From contig CAZFJC010000011.1 of NCBI GenBank assembly GCA_964518765.1, forward strand, positions 1 to 64,000: a DNA stretch of 64,000 bases, given 5' to 3'. Source of the DNA: CAZPNX01 sp964518765 (GTDB lineage Bacteria > Edwardsbacteria > AC1 > EtOH8). The notes below the pieces were generated by a model, which made no database searches, was not told where the DNA came from, and saw only the letters and a program-made list of their open reading frames with translations. Numbering within the stretch: position 1 is the first letter of the stretch; each line of letters opens with the position of its first letter. The position numbers and the translations under genes were made by a program. This document shows, piece by piece, positions 39,774-46,786 of the stretch.

Positions 39774-42209
39774 ATGAGCACCACCGAGAGGGACATCATG
39801 TCCCAGCACCAGCCCCAGGAGCTGGGCGGCGAGCCGCCCCGCTTCCTCTTCGCCGGCGACAGCGTCAAGCAGCTGCACCGCAGCCTGGCCGACAAGATGT
39901 TCCACCTCATCCAGAAGAGGAACGGAAACATCGTCAACTTCGACCGGCGCAAGATCACCGAGGCCATCTTCAAGGCGGCCGAGGCGGTGGGCGGACAGAA
40001 CAAGGACCTGGCCGAGAACCTGGCCGACGAGGTGATCCTCTTCCTTTACTCCACCAAGGGGGATCACCTGCCCCACGTGGAGGAGATCCAGGACGCGGTG
40101 GAGAAGGTGTTGATCGAGAAGGGGCACGCCAAGACGGCCAAGGCCTACATCCTCTACCGCGACCAGCGCGCCAAGATCCGCCAGCAGAAGATTGCCGTCA
40201 GCCAGGAGGCCAGCGGGGAGGCGGTGCGGGACTCGGAGACCACCGACCTGGCCCTGTTCGTGCGCACCTCGGGCGACTCCATCGTCCAGTGGGACCGGGA
40301 CCGCATCACCGCCGCATTGCGCCGCGAGGCCGGGGTGGCCGAGGACAAGGCGTCCAAGATCGCCCGGGAGGTGGAGGAGACCATCATCCAGTCCAAGGTC
40401 AAGCGGCTGACCTCCTCGCTCATCCGGGAGCTGGTGGACAGCAAGCTGGTGGAGCACGGCCTGGAGGAGGCCCGCAAGAAGCACGCCCGGCTGGGGCTGC
40501 CGCTCTACGACGTGGAGAAGGTGCTCACCTACCGCAACCGGGAGAACGCCAACATCCCCCACAACCCGGAAGCGACCAACATGACCCTGGCCGAGACCAT
40601 CAACAAGCAGTTTGCCCTGTCCCGGGTGTTCTCGGCCGAGGTGGCCGACGCCCACGCCCGCGGCGACCTCCACCTCCATGACCTAGGCTTCATCAACCGG
40701 CCCTACTGCTCGGGCCAGAGCCTGGAGTACGTCAAGAAGTTCGGCCTGTCCCTGCCCAACGCCCTGTCCATCGCCCGGCCGGCCAAGCACCCGGACACCC
40801 TGCTGGCCCACATGGTCAAGTTCTCGGCCGCACTGCAGGGGCACTTCGCCGGGGCCATCGGCTGGGACGCGGTCAACGTCTTCTTCGCCCCCTTCCTGGC
40901 CGGGATGTCGGAGCGGGAGCTGTCCCAGCTGGCCCAGATGATGATCTTCGAGTACAGCCAGCAGTCGGTGGCCCGGGGCGGCCAGGCCATCTTCTCGGAC
41001 CTCAACATCTACTGGGAGACCCCCAAGCACTTCGAAAACGTGCCGGCCATCGGGCCCGGCGGCACCTATACCGGCAAGAAGTACGGGGAGTACCAGAAGG
41101 AGGCCCAGCGCTTCGCCTCGGCCCTGTTCGATATCTACCTGGGGGGGGACGGCACCGGCCGGCCGTTCTTCTTTCCCAAGCCCCAGGTGCACATCACCGA
41201 AAAATTCTTCCAGACCCCGGGGCACGAGAAATTTCTGGAGCAGATCTCGGCGGTGGCGTCCGAGAAGGGCAACACCTACTTCGTCTTCGACCGGGGGGAG
41301 ACGGCCAAGATCTCGGAGTGCTGCCGCCTGGCCTTCAAGCTGGACGACCGGGACCTGGACGACGCCCACTATCCCTGGAAGATGCGCTACTCGGCCCTGC
41401 AGAACGTCACCCTCAACCTGCCGCGCATCGCCTACCTGGCCCGCGGCGACGACAACCTGCTGTTCCGCAAGATCGACGAGTTCCTGCACCTGGCCTGCAA
41501 GGGCCACGTCCAGAAGCGCAAGTTCATCGAGAAGCTGATGGCCATCCGCGACCAGGGGCCGCTGGCCCTTTTAGCCATGGAGAAGGACGGCGAACCCTAT
41601 CTGAGGCTGGGCCGGGTGACCTACCTCATCGGCATTCTGGGGCTCAACGAGATGGTCCAATTCCACACCGGGCAGGAGCTGCACCAGAGCGACGAGGCCT
41701 TCCGCTTCGGCCTCAAGGTGATCGCCCACCTGCATCTGCGCACCAAGGAGATGGCCAGGGAGTACGGCATGAAGTTCGTGCTGGAGCAGACCCCGGCCGA
41801 GAGCACCGCCTACCGCTTCGCCAAGCTGGACGCCGAGCAGTACCCCAGGGAGGCGGAGCGGGTGCTCAAGGGGAACCAAAAGGACGGCTCGGTGTACTAC
41901 ACCAACTCCACCTATATCAATGTGGGGCACCCCATGAACCCCATCGACCGGGTGAAGATGGAGGGCAAGTTCCACGACATGATCGAGGCCGGGGCCCTGA
42001 CCCACATCTGGCTGGCCGACTCCAAGCCGTCTCCGGAGTCCATCGCCAACTTCGTCACCAAGACCTTCCGCCACACCCGCAACGCCCAGATAGCCTTCAG
42101 CCCCGAGTTCACCACCTGCAACACCTGCCACAAGGTGTACCGGGGCCTCAAGGACGAGTGCCCGAGGTGCGGGGCCAAAGAGCTGGAGGGGATCAAGAGG
42201 GTGAAATAA
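39774..42209 (+). CDS. nrdD: Anaerobic (class III) ribonucleotide reductase, lacking the glycyl-radical tail
   Basis: Reduces ribonucleoside triphosphates to dNTPs without oxygen. The 811 residues hold two ATP-cones (about 40-130 and 155-245), then the catalytic core (HLHDLGFINRPYCSGQSLE, ARGGQAIFSDLN, KISECCRLAFKL, YTNSTYINVGHP) and a zinc ribbon with C782, C785, C796 and C799. After it the family continues with I-T-R-V-x-G-Y and a W-N-K-G-K stretch bearing the radical glycine. Here the frame reads GIKRVK and stops, one residue before that glycine. The missing segment is present in the separate gene at 43640. Either the gene is split and works in trans, or it is broken. The start has only a weak ribosome-binding site. 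Confidence 0.93.
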   Translation: MSTTERDIMSQHQPQELGGEPPRFLFAGDSVKQLHRSLADKMFHLIQKRNGNIVNFDRRKITEAIFKAAEAVGGQNKDLAENLADEVILFLYSTKGDHLPHVEEIQDAVEKVLIEKGHAKTAKAYILYRDQRAKIRQQKIAVSQEASGEAVRDSETTDLALFVRTSGDSIVQWDRDRITAALRREAGVAEDKASKIAREVEETIIQSKVKRLTSSLIRELVDSKLVEHGLEEARKKHARLGLPLYDVEKVLTYRNRENANIPHNPEATNMTLAETINKQFALSRVFSAEVADAHARGDLHLHDLGFINRPYCSGQSLEYVKKFGLSLPNALSIARPAKHPDTLLAHMVKFSAALQGHFAGAIGWDAVNVFFAPFLAGMSERELSQLAQMMIFEYSQQSVARGGQAIFSDLNIYWETPKHFENVPAIGPGGTYTGKKYGEYQKEAQRFASALFDIYLGGDGTGRPFFFPKPQVHITEKFFQTPGHEKFLEQISAVASEKGNTYFVFDRGETAKISECCRLAFKLDDRDLDDAHYPWKMRYSALQNVTLNLPRIAYLARGDDNLLFRKIDEFLHLACKGHVQKRKFIEKLMAIRDQGPLALLAMEKDGEPYLRLGRVTYLIGILGLNEMVQFHTGQELHQSDEAFRFGLKVIAHLHLRTKEMAREYGMKFVLEQTPAESTAYRFAKLDAEQYPREAERVLKGNQKDGSVYYTNSTYINVGHPMNPIDRVKMEGKFHDMIEAGALTHIWLADSKPSPESIANFVTKTFRHTRNAQIAFSPEFTTCNTCHKVYRGLKDECPRCGAKELEGIKRVK

Positions 42210-42315
42210 CGGGGGACACACCCCTTGATCCCCTCTCTAGAGGGGACAGGCGGTGAAGCAGTAAAGCGATAAAGACTGCGTCCCCTCTATCAAGAGGGGG
42301 ACAGGGGGTGCGTCA
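42210..42315. repeat. Paired palindromic repeats directly after nrdD stop
   Basis: CCCCTCTCTAGAGGGG (42230-42245) and CCCCTCTATCAAGAGGGG (42282-42299) are two related short-loop palindromes, each followed by a GACAGG word. They begin about 20 nt after the premature nrdD stop, so a repeat insertion may have caused the truncation. Confidence 0.75.
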
Positions 42316-42626
42316 AACGGGCGCAAGCGCTGCCAGGGGCCAAGCACGAATAAGGCTGCCTTAAGAATGCGTTCAACGACACGAAGCAAGCGTTCATCAC
42401 CGCAAAGCAAGAGCATATAACCGTTAAGGAAGGATATATCACCGCCAAGGAACCGCATATTACCTTTAAGGAAGCTCATTTCATCGCTAAGGTAACATAC
42501 ATTACCGTTAAGGAAGCGTATATCACCGGTAAGGAAGGGCATATTGACACGTAGGAAGCGTTGAGCGACAGGTAGGAAGCTTGCATCACCGCTAAGGAAG
42601 CTTACCTTACAGACAAGGATGTTCAT
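42237..42626 (-). CDS. Possible heptapeptide-repeat protein (uncertain)
   Basis: A 129-codon frame on the - strand covers almost the whole 21-bp array. It encodes repeats such as MPFLTGD, IRFLNGN, MSFLKGN, MRFLGGD and ISFLNGY, then a non-repetitive tail that runs through the palindromes after nrdD. An AAAGGTG stretch lies just before the ATG at 42626. No family is recognised. Leu/Phe richness every seventh residue could form a solenoid or bundle. The tail running through a palindromic repeat is a point against it being a functional gene. Confidence 0.3.
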   Translation of the reverse strand: MNILVCKVSFLSGDASFLPVAQRFLRVNMPFLTGDIRFLNGNVCYLSDEMSFLKGNMRFLGGDISFLNGYMLLLCGDERLLRVVERILKAALFVLGPWQRLRPFDAPPVPLLIEGTQSLSLYCFTACPL

Positions 42627-42641
42627 TTCACCTTTAAATAG
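42369..42641. repeat. Thirteen perfectly phased 21-bp tandem repeats
   Basis: Thirteen units of exactly 21 bp follow each other without an indel; the consensus is close to GCGTATATCACCGTTAAGGAA. Read on the + strand they give heptapeptides like E-A-Y-I-T-x-K, with two units carrying TAG in place of AAG. Read on the - strand they give F-L-x-G-D-I-R-like heptapeptides with no stop, in a 129-codon frame (42237-42626) whose ATG follows AAAGGTGAA. Fixed phase with diverged units suggests past or present coding. Which strand is coding is not settled. Confidence 0.85.
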
Positions 42642-42873
42642 CCGTTTTTTTCCGTGCTAGAGGGACCGATTGCCGGTGCGGAAGTGTAAATGGTCATGGC
42701 AGAAGGAGTTATCGATCTACAGGGGCGTAAGATCAACCGTGGAAAGGCATTGCAAAAGTAATTATGTACCGCAGATGGCATATACAAAACCTCTTCAACC
42801 TACCCGGTAAAGTATATGTCATAAGGTTTACGGATTCGAGGATAAGAAAGAAAGTGAAATAGAGGAGGACGAC
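42642..42873. other. Gene-free, degraded-looking stretch
   Basis: About 230 nt with lower GC than the genes around it. A 23-codon frame at 42690-42761 is too short to support. It ends in GAGGAGGACGAC, the ribosome-binding site of the truncated gene at 42874. Confidence 0.5.
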
Positions 42874-42948
42874 ATGGAACTGCTCGAGCTCAAGGACTGC
42901 CTGGAGGCCGACAAGGCCACTTTTACTGAAAGCCACGATATAAGCTAA
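42874..42948 (+). pseudogene. Truncated copy of the glycyl-radical-tail gene
   Basis: A 24-codon frame starting MELLELKDCLEADKA. Its first 47 or so bases match the start of the gene at 43640 with only a few changes, including the upstream GGAGG(A/G)CGAC stretch. After GACAAGGCCA the match ends and the frame stops at 42946-42948, where an AT-rich repeat begins. It marks a partial duplication flanking the nucleotidyltransferase cassette. Confidence 0.75.
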
Positions 42949-43020
42949 ATCAGAATATCAAATCTCGAAATCCCAAACAAACGATAAAAGACCGAAAACC
43001 AAAAATAAACAGAAGATCAA
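42944..43020. repeat. AT-rich repeat before nucleotidyltransferase cassette
   Basis: The sequence GCTAAATCAGAATATCAAATC continues with TCGAAATCCCAAACAAACG. Its beginning resembles the left arm of the repeat at 39618 (GCTAAATCCGAAATTCGAATC). It appears to be another member of the dispersed spacer repeat family. Confidence 0.5.
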
Positions 43021-43029
43021 CGGACCCGG

Positions 43030-43236
43030 ATGAAACGCAGCATCTCACATAGCTTTAAAGCCGAAACGCCGGAGGCCAAGGCCCGGTGGTACCAGTCCCT
43101 GCCGCTGGCGAAAAGGATGGAGGTATTCAACGAATACACCAAGATGCTGCTGGTGATGAACCCCAAGCTGGCAAAACGCAGGAATGCTGGAAAAACTAAA
43201 GCTGATATTCTGGTGCTTAGAAAAGCACGAGGTTAA
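43030..43236 (+). CDS. Small protein paired with nucleotidyltransferase
   Basis: A 68-residue, basic protein beginning MKRSISHSFKAETPEAKARW and containing LPLAKRMEVFNEYTKML. No family is recognised with certainty. Its 3' end overlaps the next gene by 53 bp in another frame, indicating translational coupling of a two-gene unit. The arrangement of small protein plus nucleotidyltransferase resembles toxin-antitoxin-like modules; this is inference. Confidence 0.65.
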   Translation: MKRSISHSFKAETPEAKARWYQSLPLAKRMEVFNEYTKMLLVMNPKLAKRRNAGKTKADILVLRKARG

Positions 43237-43627
43237 GTACCTGGTCATCGGCGGCATCGCCGCGGCCCTGCACGGCGTGCCCCGGGCCACCTTCGACCTG
43301 GACATTCTTATCGAGGCCACCGGGGAGAACGTGAAAAGGCTTTTGGCGGCGCTGGAGGAGGCAGGATTGGGCACGGCCGGCCTGGTGACCCCGGAGAGGC
43401 TGCTGAAGAAGGAGATAACGGTCTTCGAGGACTGGGTAAGGATCGACGTCCAGACCAGGACGCCGGGGGTGAAGTTCGGGCAGGCCTGGGGGCGCCGCAA
43501 GGCCATGGACTACCAGGGGCAGAGGATCTGGGTCCTGTCGAAAAACGACCTGATCTCCTCGAAGAAGGCGGCGGGGCGCAGGATAGACCTGGAGGACGTG
43601 AATTCTTTAACGAAGCGAAAAAGATAG
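43184..43627 (+). CDS. Nucleotidyltransferase-fold protein (MNT/AbiEii-like)
   Basis: A 147-residue protein with the polymerase-beta-type nucleotidyltransferase pattern: VIGGIAAALHGVPRAT (GG at residues 23-24), the metal-binding D38-L-D40 and a third acidic residue D88 in WVRIDVQT. Such stand-alone enzymes often belong to toxin-antitoxin or phage-defence pairs; others modify small molecules. It overlaps the small gene upstream and lies 12 bp before the glycyl-radical-tail gene. The cassette is bounded by partial copies of the same sequence (42862 and 43628). Confidence 0.8.
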   Translation: MLEKLKLIFWCLEKHEVKYLVIGGIAAALHGVPRATFDLDILIEATGENVKRLLAALEEAGLGTAGLVTPERLLKKEITVFEDWVRIDVQTRTPGVKFGQAWGRRKAMDYQGQRIWVLSKNDLISSKKAAGRRIDLEDVNSLTKRKR

Positions 43628-43639
43628 ACGGAGGGCGAC

Positions 43640-43924
43640 ATGGACCTGCTTGAGCTCAAGGACTGCCTGGAGGCCGACAAGGCCAACTTCGACTACACCG
43701 AGGAGGCGGACGGCCTGATCATCAAGAACAAGCGCTTCGGCACCAAGATCAGCGTCGGCCCGGAGGCGGTGGCCAAGTACGACTGGCCGACCATCAAGGC
43801 CTACAGCGTCTGCGGCCGGGACGTCAACCACATCACCCGGGTCACCGGCTACTTCACCATCGTCGAGGGCTGGAACAAGGGAAAGCTGGCCGAGCTGGAC
43901 GACCGGCACCATGGGGAGGTCTAG
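43640..43924 (+). CDS. Stand-alone glycyl-radical tail of class III ribonucleotide reductase
   Basis: A 94-residue protein. Residues about 56-90 (SVCGRDVNHITRVTGYF and VEGWNKGKLAELDDR) match the extreme C-terminus of NrdD proteins, where the glycine of R-V-x-G-Y (here G70) holds the radical. That segment is exactly what is missing from the NrdD at 39774. The N-terminal 55 residues (MDLLELKDCLEADKANFDYT and FGTKISVGPEAVAKYDWP) are not recognised and could dock to NrdD. GGAGGGCGAC precedes the ATG. nrdG follows after the gap. The inferred role is to supply the radical site in trans, as GrcA does for pyruvate formate-lyase. Confidence 0.7.
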   Translation: MDLLELKDCLEADKANFDYTEEADGLIIKNKRFGTKISVGPEAVAKYDWPTIKAYSVCGRDVNHITRVTGYFTIVEGWNKGKLAELDDRHHGEV

Positions 43925-43949
43925 TTACCTAACCCCCGGCCCCTTCCCT

Positions 43950-44049
43950 NNNNNNNNNNNNNNNNNNNNNNNNNNNNNNNNNNNNNNNNNNNNNNNNNNN
44001 NNNNNNNNNNNNNNNNNNNNNNNNNNNNNNNNNNNNNNNNNNNNNNNNN
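43950..44049. other. Assembly gap (100 N)
   Basis: Exactly 100 N, the usual placeholder for a gap of unknown size. Sequence on both sides is C-rich and repeat-like. Genes may be missing between the glycyl-radical-tail gene and nrdG. Confidence 0.99.
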
Positions 44050-44071
44050 TAGCCCCGGCCGAGCCGCTATC

Positions 44072-44107
44072 CAGACGCCATGCACCGGAAACGGCGCATG
44101 GCGTCTG
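44072..44107. repeat. Perfect 12-bp inverted repeat beside the gap
   Basis: CAGACGCCATGC (44072-44083) and GCATGGCGTCTG (44096-44107) pair perfectly around a 12-nt loop. There is no T-tract, so it is not an obvious terminator. Confidence 0.8.
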
Positions 44108-44242
44108 CGCATTACTTCTTCGCTTATTGTCATTCCCGGACATCCACAGAGCCTGCCCCGAATGGCCTAAAGGGTTCGACACAGACTAAGGCGATCCCCG
44201 CCTTCGCCGGGACGGCCTAAACGGACTTTTACCATCACCGCC

Positions 44243-44440
44243 ATGTGCGAACTGCTCCAAGTGCCGCACTCCGCCCGCAGCGCCCGTCTCCGCGCCCTGC
44301 CGGTCTTTCGCCTGCCGCCGCTCAAGGCCGACATCCAGGAGCTGCTGGACTCGGGCGTGCTGGGGCGCAACGCCGGGGGCCGAAGGGTGATCCCCCGCGC
44401 TTTTTTGCTGTTCGACGACCAGCGCCCGCCGTTCATTTAA
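44243..44440 (+). CDS. Hypothetical small protein
   Basis: A 65-codon frame beginning MCELLQVPHSARSARL and ending LLFDDQRPPFI. G and C dominate third codon positions as in real genes of this genome, which argues for coding. No ribosome-binding site is visible and no family is recognised; it could be the 3' part of a degraded gene. It ends 88 bp before nrdG. Confidence 0.35.
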   Translation: MCELLQVPHSARSARLRALPVFRLPPLKADIQELLDSGVLGRNAGGRRVIPRAFLLFDDQRPPFI

Positions 44441-44528
44441 AGGGGTGATTTTCGATACTGATTTTCACCGATCGATAGATAACGATATCAAGACACATCC
44501 GGGGAATCTCTATCCATTGGAAGAAGGC

Positions 44529-45254
44529 ATGGAGATAAAAGGCTTCATCGAGACCTCGCTGGTGGACTGGGACGGGATGGTTTGCAGCGTTCTGTTCCTT
44601 CCGGGGTGCAACTTCCGTTGCCCCTTCTGCTACAACCATATACTGGTGCGGCAACCTGAGAAACTGGAGACGGTGCCCTGGGAAAGGGTGGACCGCTACC
44701 TTGCCGGGAAGAGAGAGTGGATAGACGGGGTGGTGGTCACTGGCGGCGAGCCGTCGCTTCACCAGGATCTGAATACTCTTTTGATGAAAATCAAAAAATT
44801 AAGGTACAAAATCAAATTAGACACCAATGGATATCGGCCGGAGGTGCTGGAGGAGCTGTTCTCCGCGAAGCTGGTCGACTACGTGGCCATGGACGTCAAG
44901 GCCCCGCTGGATGAGTCCTACTCCAGGGCGGCTGGGGTCGAAATCGACCTGGACCGGATAAGGCGGAGCATCGGGGCCATCATCGGCTCGGGACTGCCCC
45001 ACGAGTTTCGCACCACGGTGGTGCCGGGAATCCACACGGTGGAGGCCATCGAGAAGGCAGGCGAATCCCTGAGGGGGGCCCGGCGATGGGCTATCCAGCA
45101 GTTCATCCCCGCCCAGGCCGACGACCCCGCCCTCAGGTCCCTGCCCCCCCTGCCCGAGTCCGAGGTCCGTGAGATGCAGAGGCGCGGACAGGCGTTCGTC
45201 GATAAGTGCTTGATCCGAGGTCTGCGCCAAGTGGACCAGGCCCCGCCGGAATAG
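44529..45254 (+). CDS. nrdG: Anaerobic ribonucleotide reductase activating protein (radical SAM)
   Basis: A 241-residue radical SAM enzyme expected to install the glycyl radical on class III reductase. LFLPGCNFRCPFCYNH carries the CxxxCxxC iron-sulfur motif; VVVTGGEPSLHQDL is the SAM-binding GGE motif. Start MEIKGFIETSLVDWDGMVCS matches the family, and a GAAGAAGG stretch precedes it; an earlier in-frame GTG (44445) gives a non-family extension. Its substrate would be the glycine at position 70 of the protein encoded at 43640. The stop codon lies inside the following terminator stem-loop. Confidence 0.9.
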   Translation: MEIKGFIETSLVDWDGMVCSVLFLPGCNFRCPFCYNHILVRQPEKLETVPWERVDRYLAGKREWIDGVVVTGGEPSLHQDLNTLLMKIKKLRYKIKLDTNGYRPEVLEELFSAKLVDYVAMDVKAPLDESYSRAAGVEIDLDRIRRSIGAIIGSGLPHEFRTTVVPGIHTVEAIEKAGESLRGARRWAIQQFIPAQADDPALRSLPPLPESEVREMQRRGQAFVDKCLIRGLRQVDQAPPE

Positions 45255-45265
45255 GCGGGGCCGTT
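45239..45265 (+). terminator. Hairpin terminator overlapping nrdG stop
   Basis: GGCCCCGCC (45239-45247) pairs perfectly with GGCGGGGCC (45254-45262); the loop GGAATA includes part of the nrdG stop codon. Only a short T-run (GTTTA) follows. Confidence 0.7.
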
Positions 45266-45273
45266 TAAATCCC

Positions 45274-45302
45274 TTGTCTTTTGGCCGAAGTTGTGTTATC
45301 TT
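45274..45302 (+). promoter_or_regulatory. Possible promoter for leaderless TPR gene
   Basis: TTGTCT (45274-45279), a 17-bp spacer and TATCTT (45297-45302). The expected transcription start coincides with the ATG at 45309, which lacks a ribosome-binding site. Confidence 0.45.
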
Positions 45303-45308
45303 AATAAT

Positions 45309-46766
45309 ATGCCGCCATTGCGAATGAAAAAAGCGCTGTATTGGATCGCCTGGCAGGAGGACGGAGGGGGCCAGCGCTTCTATCCCATGCGGCTGCAGGT
45401 GAAGAGGGAGACCCTGATGCTGCATATCGGTCTTTGGGAGGCCGGACGCAGAATATCTGAAGCGAACCTGGCGGCGGCCGAGGCATCGGGCTTGGAATCG
45501 GATCTGGCCGACTGCCGGTATGGTCTGGCGGGCTTTCTCTCGAGATTCGGTAAAAGGGAAAGGGCGCTCGAGCTCTATCATCAGGCCATAGCCGTTTTCT
45601 TGTCGATGGGGGAGAGTTTGAAGGTGGCCTTGGCGGAGCGCAATATCGGGAACATCCAAAAATTGTTGGGCAGGCCCGAGGAGGCCTTGGCCTCCTACCA
45701 AAAAGCCATTAAATATTTCAGGGACAACGGGCGCCATCTGGAGCTTTCCGAGACGCTGAGCAACCTGGCCAACATCCACGCCGACCGCAGGGAATACAGG
45801 CGGGCCTGGGCCCTGTACCAGGAGGCCATCGCCCTGGCCAGGGAGCACGGACACCTGAGCAGCCTGGGGAACGCCCTCTACAACGCGGCCTCGGTGATGA
45901 TGGAACAGAACGACCCCATGACGGCCCTCTCCCTCTACCAGCAGGCCCTGCAGATACACCAGCGGATCGGCGACCGTAGCAGCATCGCTTACGACATCGG
46001 CAGCATCGGCGAGGTCTACCTTCAGACAGGAAAGCAGCGCCAGGCTATGGAGCACTTCGAGGAGGTGGAGAGGATCAGCCGGGAGATAGGCGACCGCTAC
46101 AGCGTCGCCTATGCCCACGAGTATATCGGCCGGGCCCTGCTGGGCCTGGGCAGGGCCGAGGAGGCTCTGGCCCGATTGCGGCAGGGGTGCGAGCTGGCGG
46201 CCGCCCTCAAAGACGGGGAGAGTGAGGCCCGGGCCCGGGGGTGGCTGGGGGTGGCCTGCGCCGATTTGGGCCGGATGCCGGAGGCCGAGGTTCATCTGGC
46301 CACGGCCATAGCGGAATCGGAGCAGAGGGGGTTGGATTACCAGCTGTGCGACTGGCACTACCATCTGGCCGAGGTGCTGCTGGCTTCAGGCCGGGACGGC
46401 ATCGGCCACAATCGCCAAGCAGAGGATACGGCCGTTAAAATCGGCAGATCCGACATGGTTTTTCTTTGCCGAGTTCAGCGGGCCGAGATCGATTTCGTTA
46501 AGGCCGAGGATGACAAAGGCAAGGCCCGGGCTGTGGAAACATTGAAGTCGATGATGGAGGAAGGACACGACAAGGGACGGAAGGCCAGGCTTTATTTCGA
46601 GTGCTGGAGGATGCTGGCCGCCATGGGGAACCATGGGGAGGCCGGCATCATGGGAACAAAGTCCGCCACCCTATACCGGGAGCTGGCCGGGGAGACGGAG
46701 GGGGCGGAGTGCAGAGCGAGGCTTGGCAAGCTGGCAGAGGCCGGGATAGAGACAGAGAAGGAATAG
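45309..46766 (+). CDS. Tetratricopeptide repeat protein
   Basis: A 485-residue protein made of about nine to ten TPR helical hairpins, for example ALAERNIGNIQKLLGRPEEA, TLSNLANIHADRREYRRAW and SIGEVYLQTGKQRQAMEHFE. There is no signal peptide, kinase or ATPase domain. TPR arrays of this kind act as protein-binding scaffolds; the partner is unknown. Start is either ATG 45309 or 45324. It is followed after 20 bp by the AsmA-like gene. Confidence 0.85.
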   Translation: MPPLRMKKALYWIAWQEDGGGQRFYPMRLQVKRETLMLHIGLWEAGRRISEANLAAAEASGLESDLADCRYGLAGFLSRFGKRERALELYHQAIAVFLSMGESLKVALAERNIGNIQKLLGRPEEALASYQKAIKYFRDNGRHLELSETLSNLANIHADRREYRRAWALYQEAIALAREHGHLSSLGNALYNAASVMMEQNDPMTALSLYQQALQIHQRIGDRSSIAYDIGSIGEVYLQTGKQRQAMEHFEEVERISREIGDRYSVAYAHEYIGRALLGLGRAEEALARLRQGCELAAALKDGESEARARGWLGVACADLGRMPEAEVHLATAIAESEQRGLDYQLCDWHYHLAEVLLASGRDGIGHNRQAEDTAVKIGRSDMVFLCRVQRAEIDFVKAEDDKGKARAVETLKSMMEEGHDKGRKARLYFECWRMLAAMGNHGEAGIMGTKSATLYRELAGETEGAECRARLGKLAEAGIETEKE

Positions 46767-46786
46767 AGATATCCGGAGGCAAGGGC

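Larger units (their letters stand above)
43925..44242. other. Repeat-rich spacer around assembly gap
   Basis: Holds no supported gene. It contains the N gap (43950-44049), a perfect inverted repeat at 44072-44107 (CAGACGCCATGC and GCATGGCGTCTG) and a CCCCGCCTTCGCCGGGACG word typical of dispersed spacer repeats. Such repeats probably broke the assembly here. Confidence 0.7.

Noticed and set aside
42537..42578. Recoding of TAG (for example pyrrolysine) in the 21-bp array
   Set aside because: Only two decayed units carry TAG, and no supporting machinery is visible; ordinary decay or - strand coding explains it better.
42369..42641. CRISPR array
   Set aside because: Units are contiguous 21-bp tandem repeats without spacers, and no cas gene is near.
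43911..44189. Frame running through the N gap
   Set aside because: It consists mostly of unknown bases and flanking repeats.
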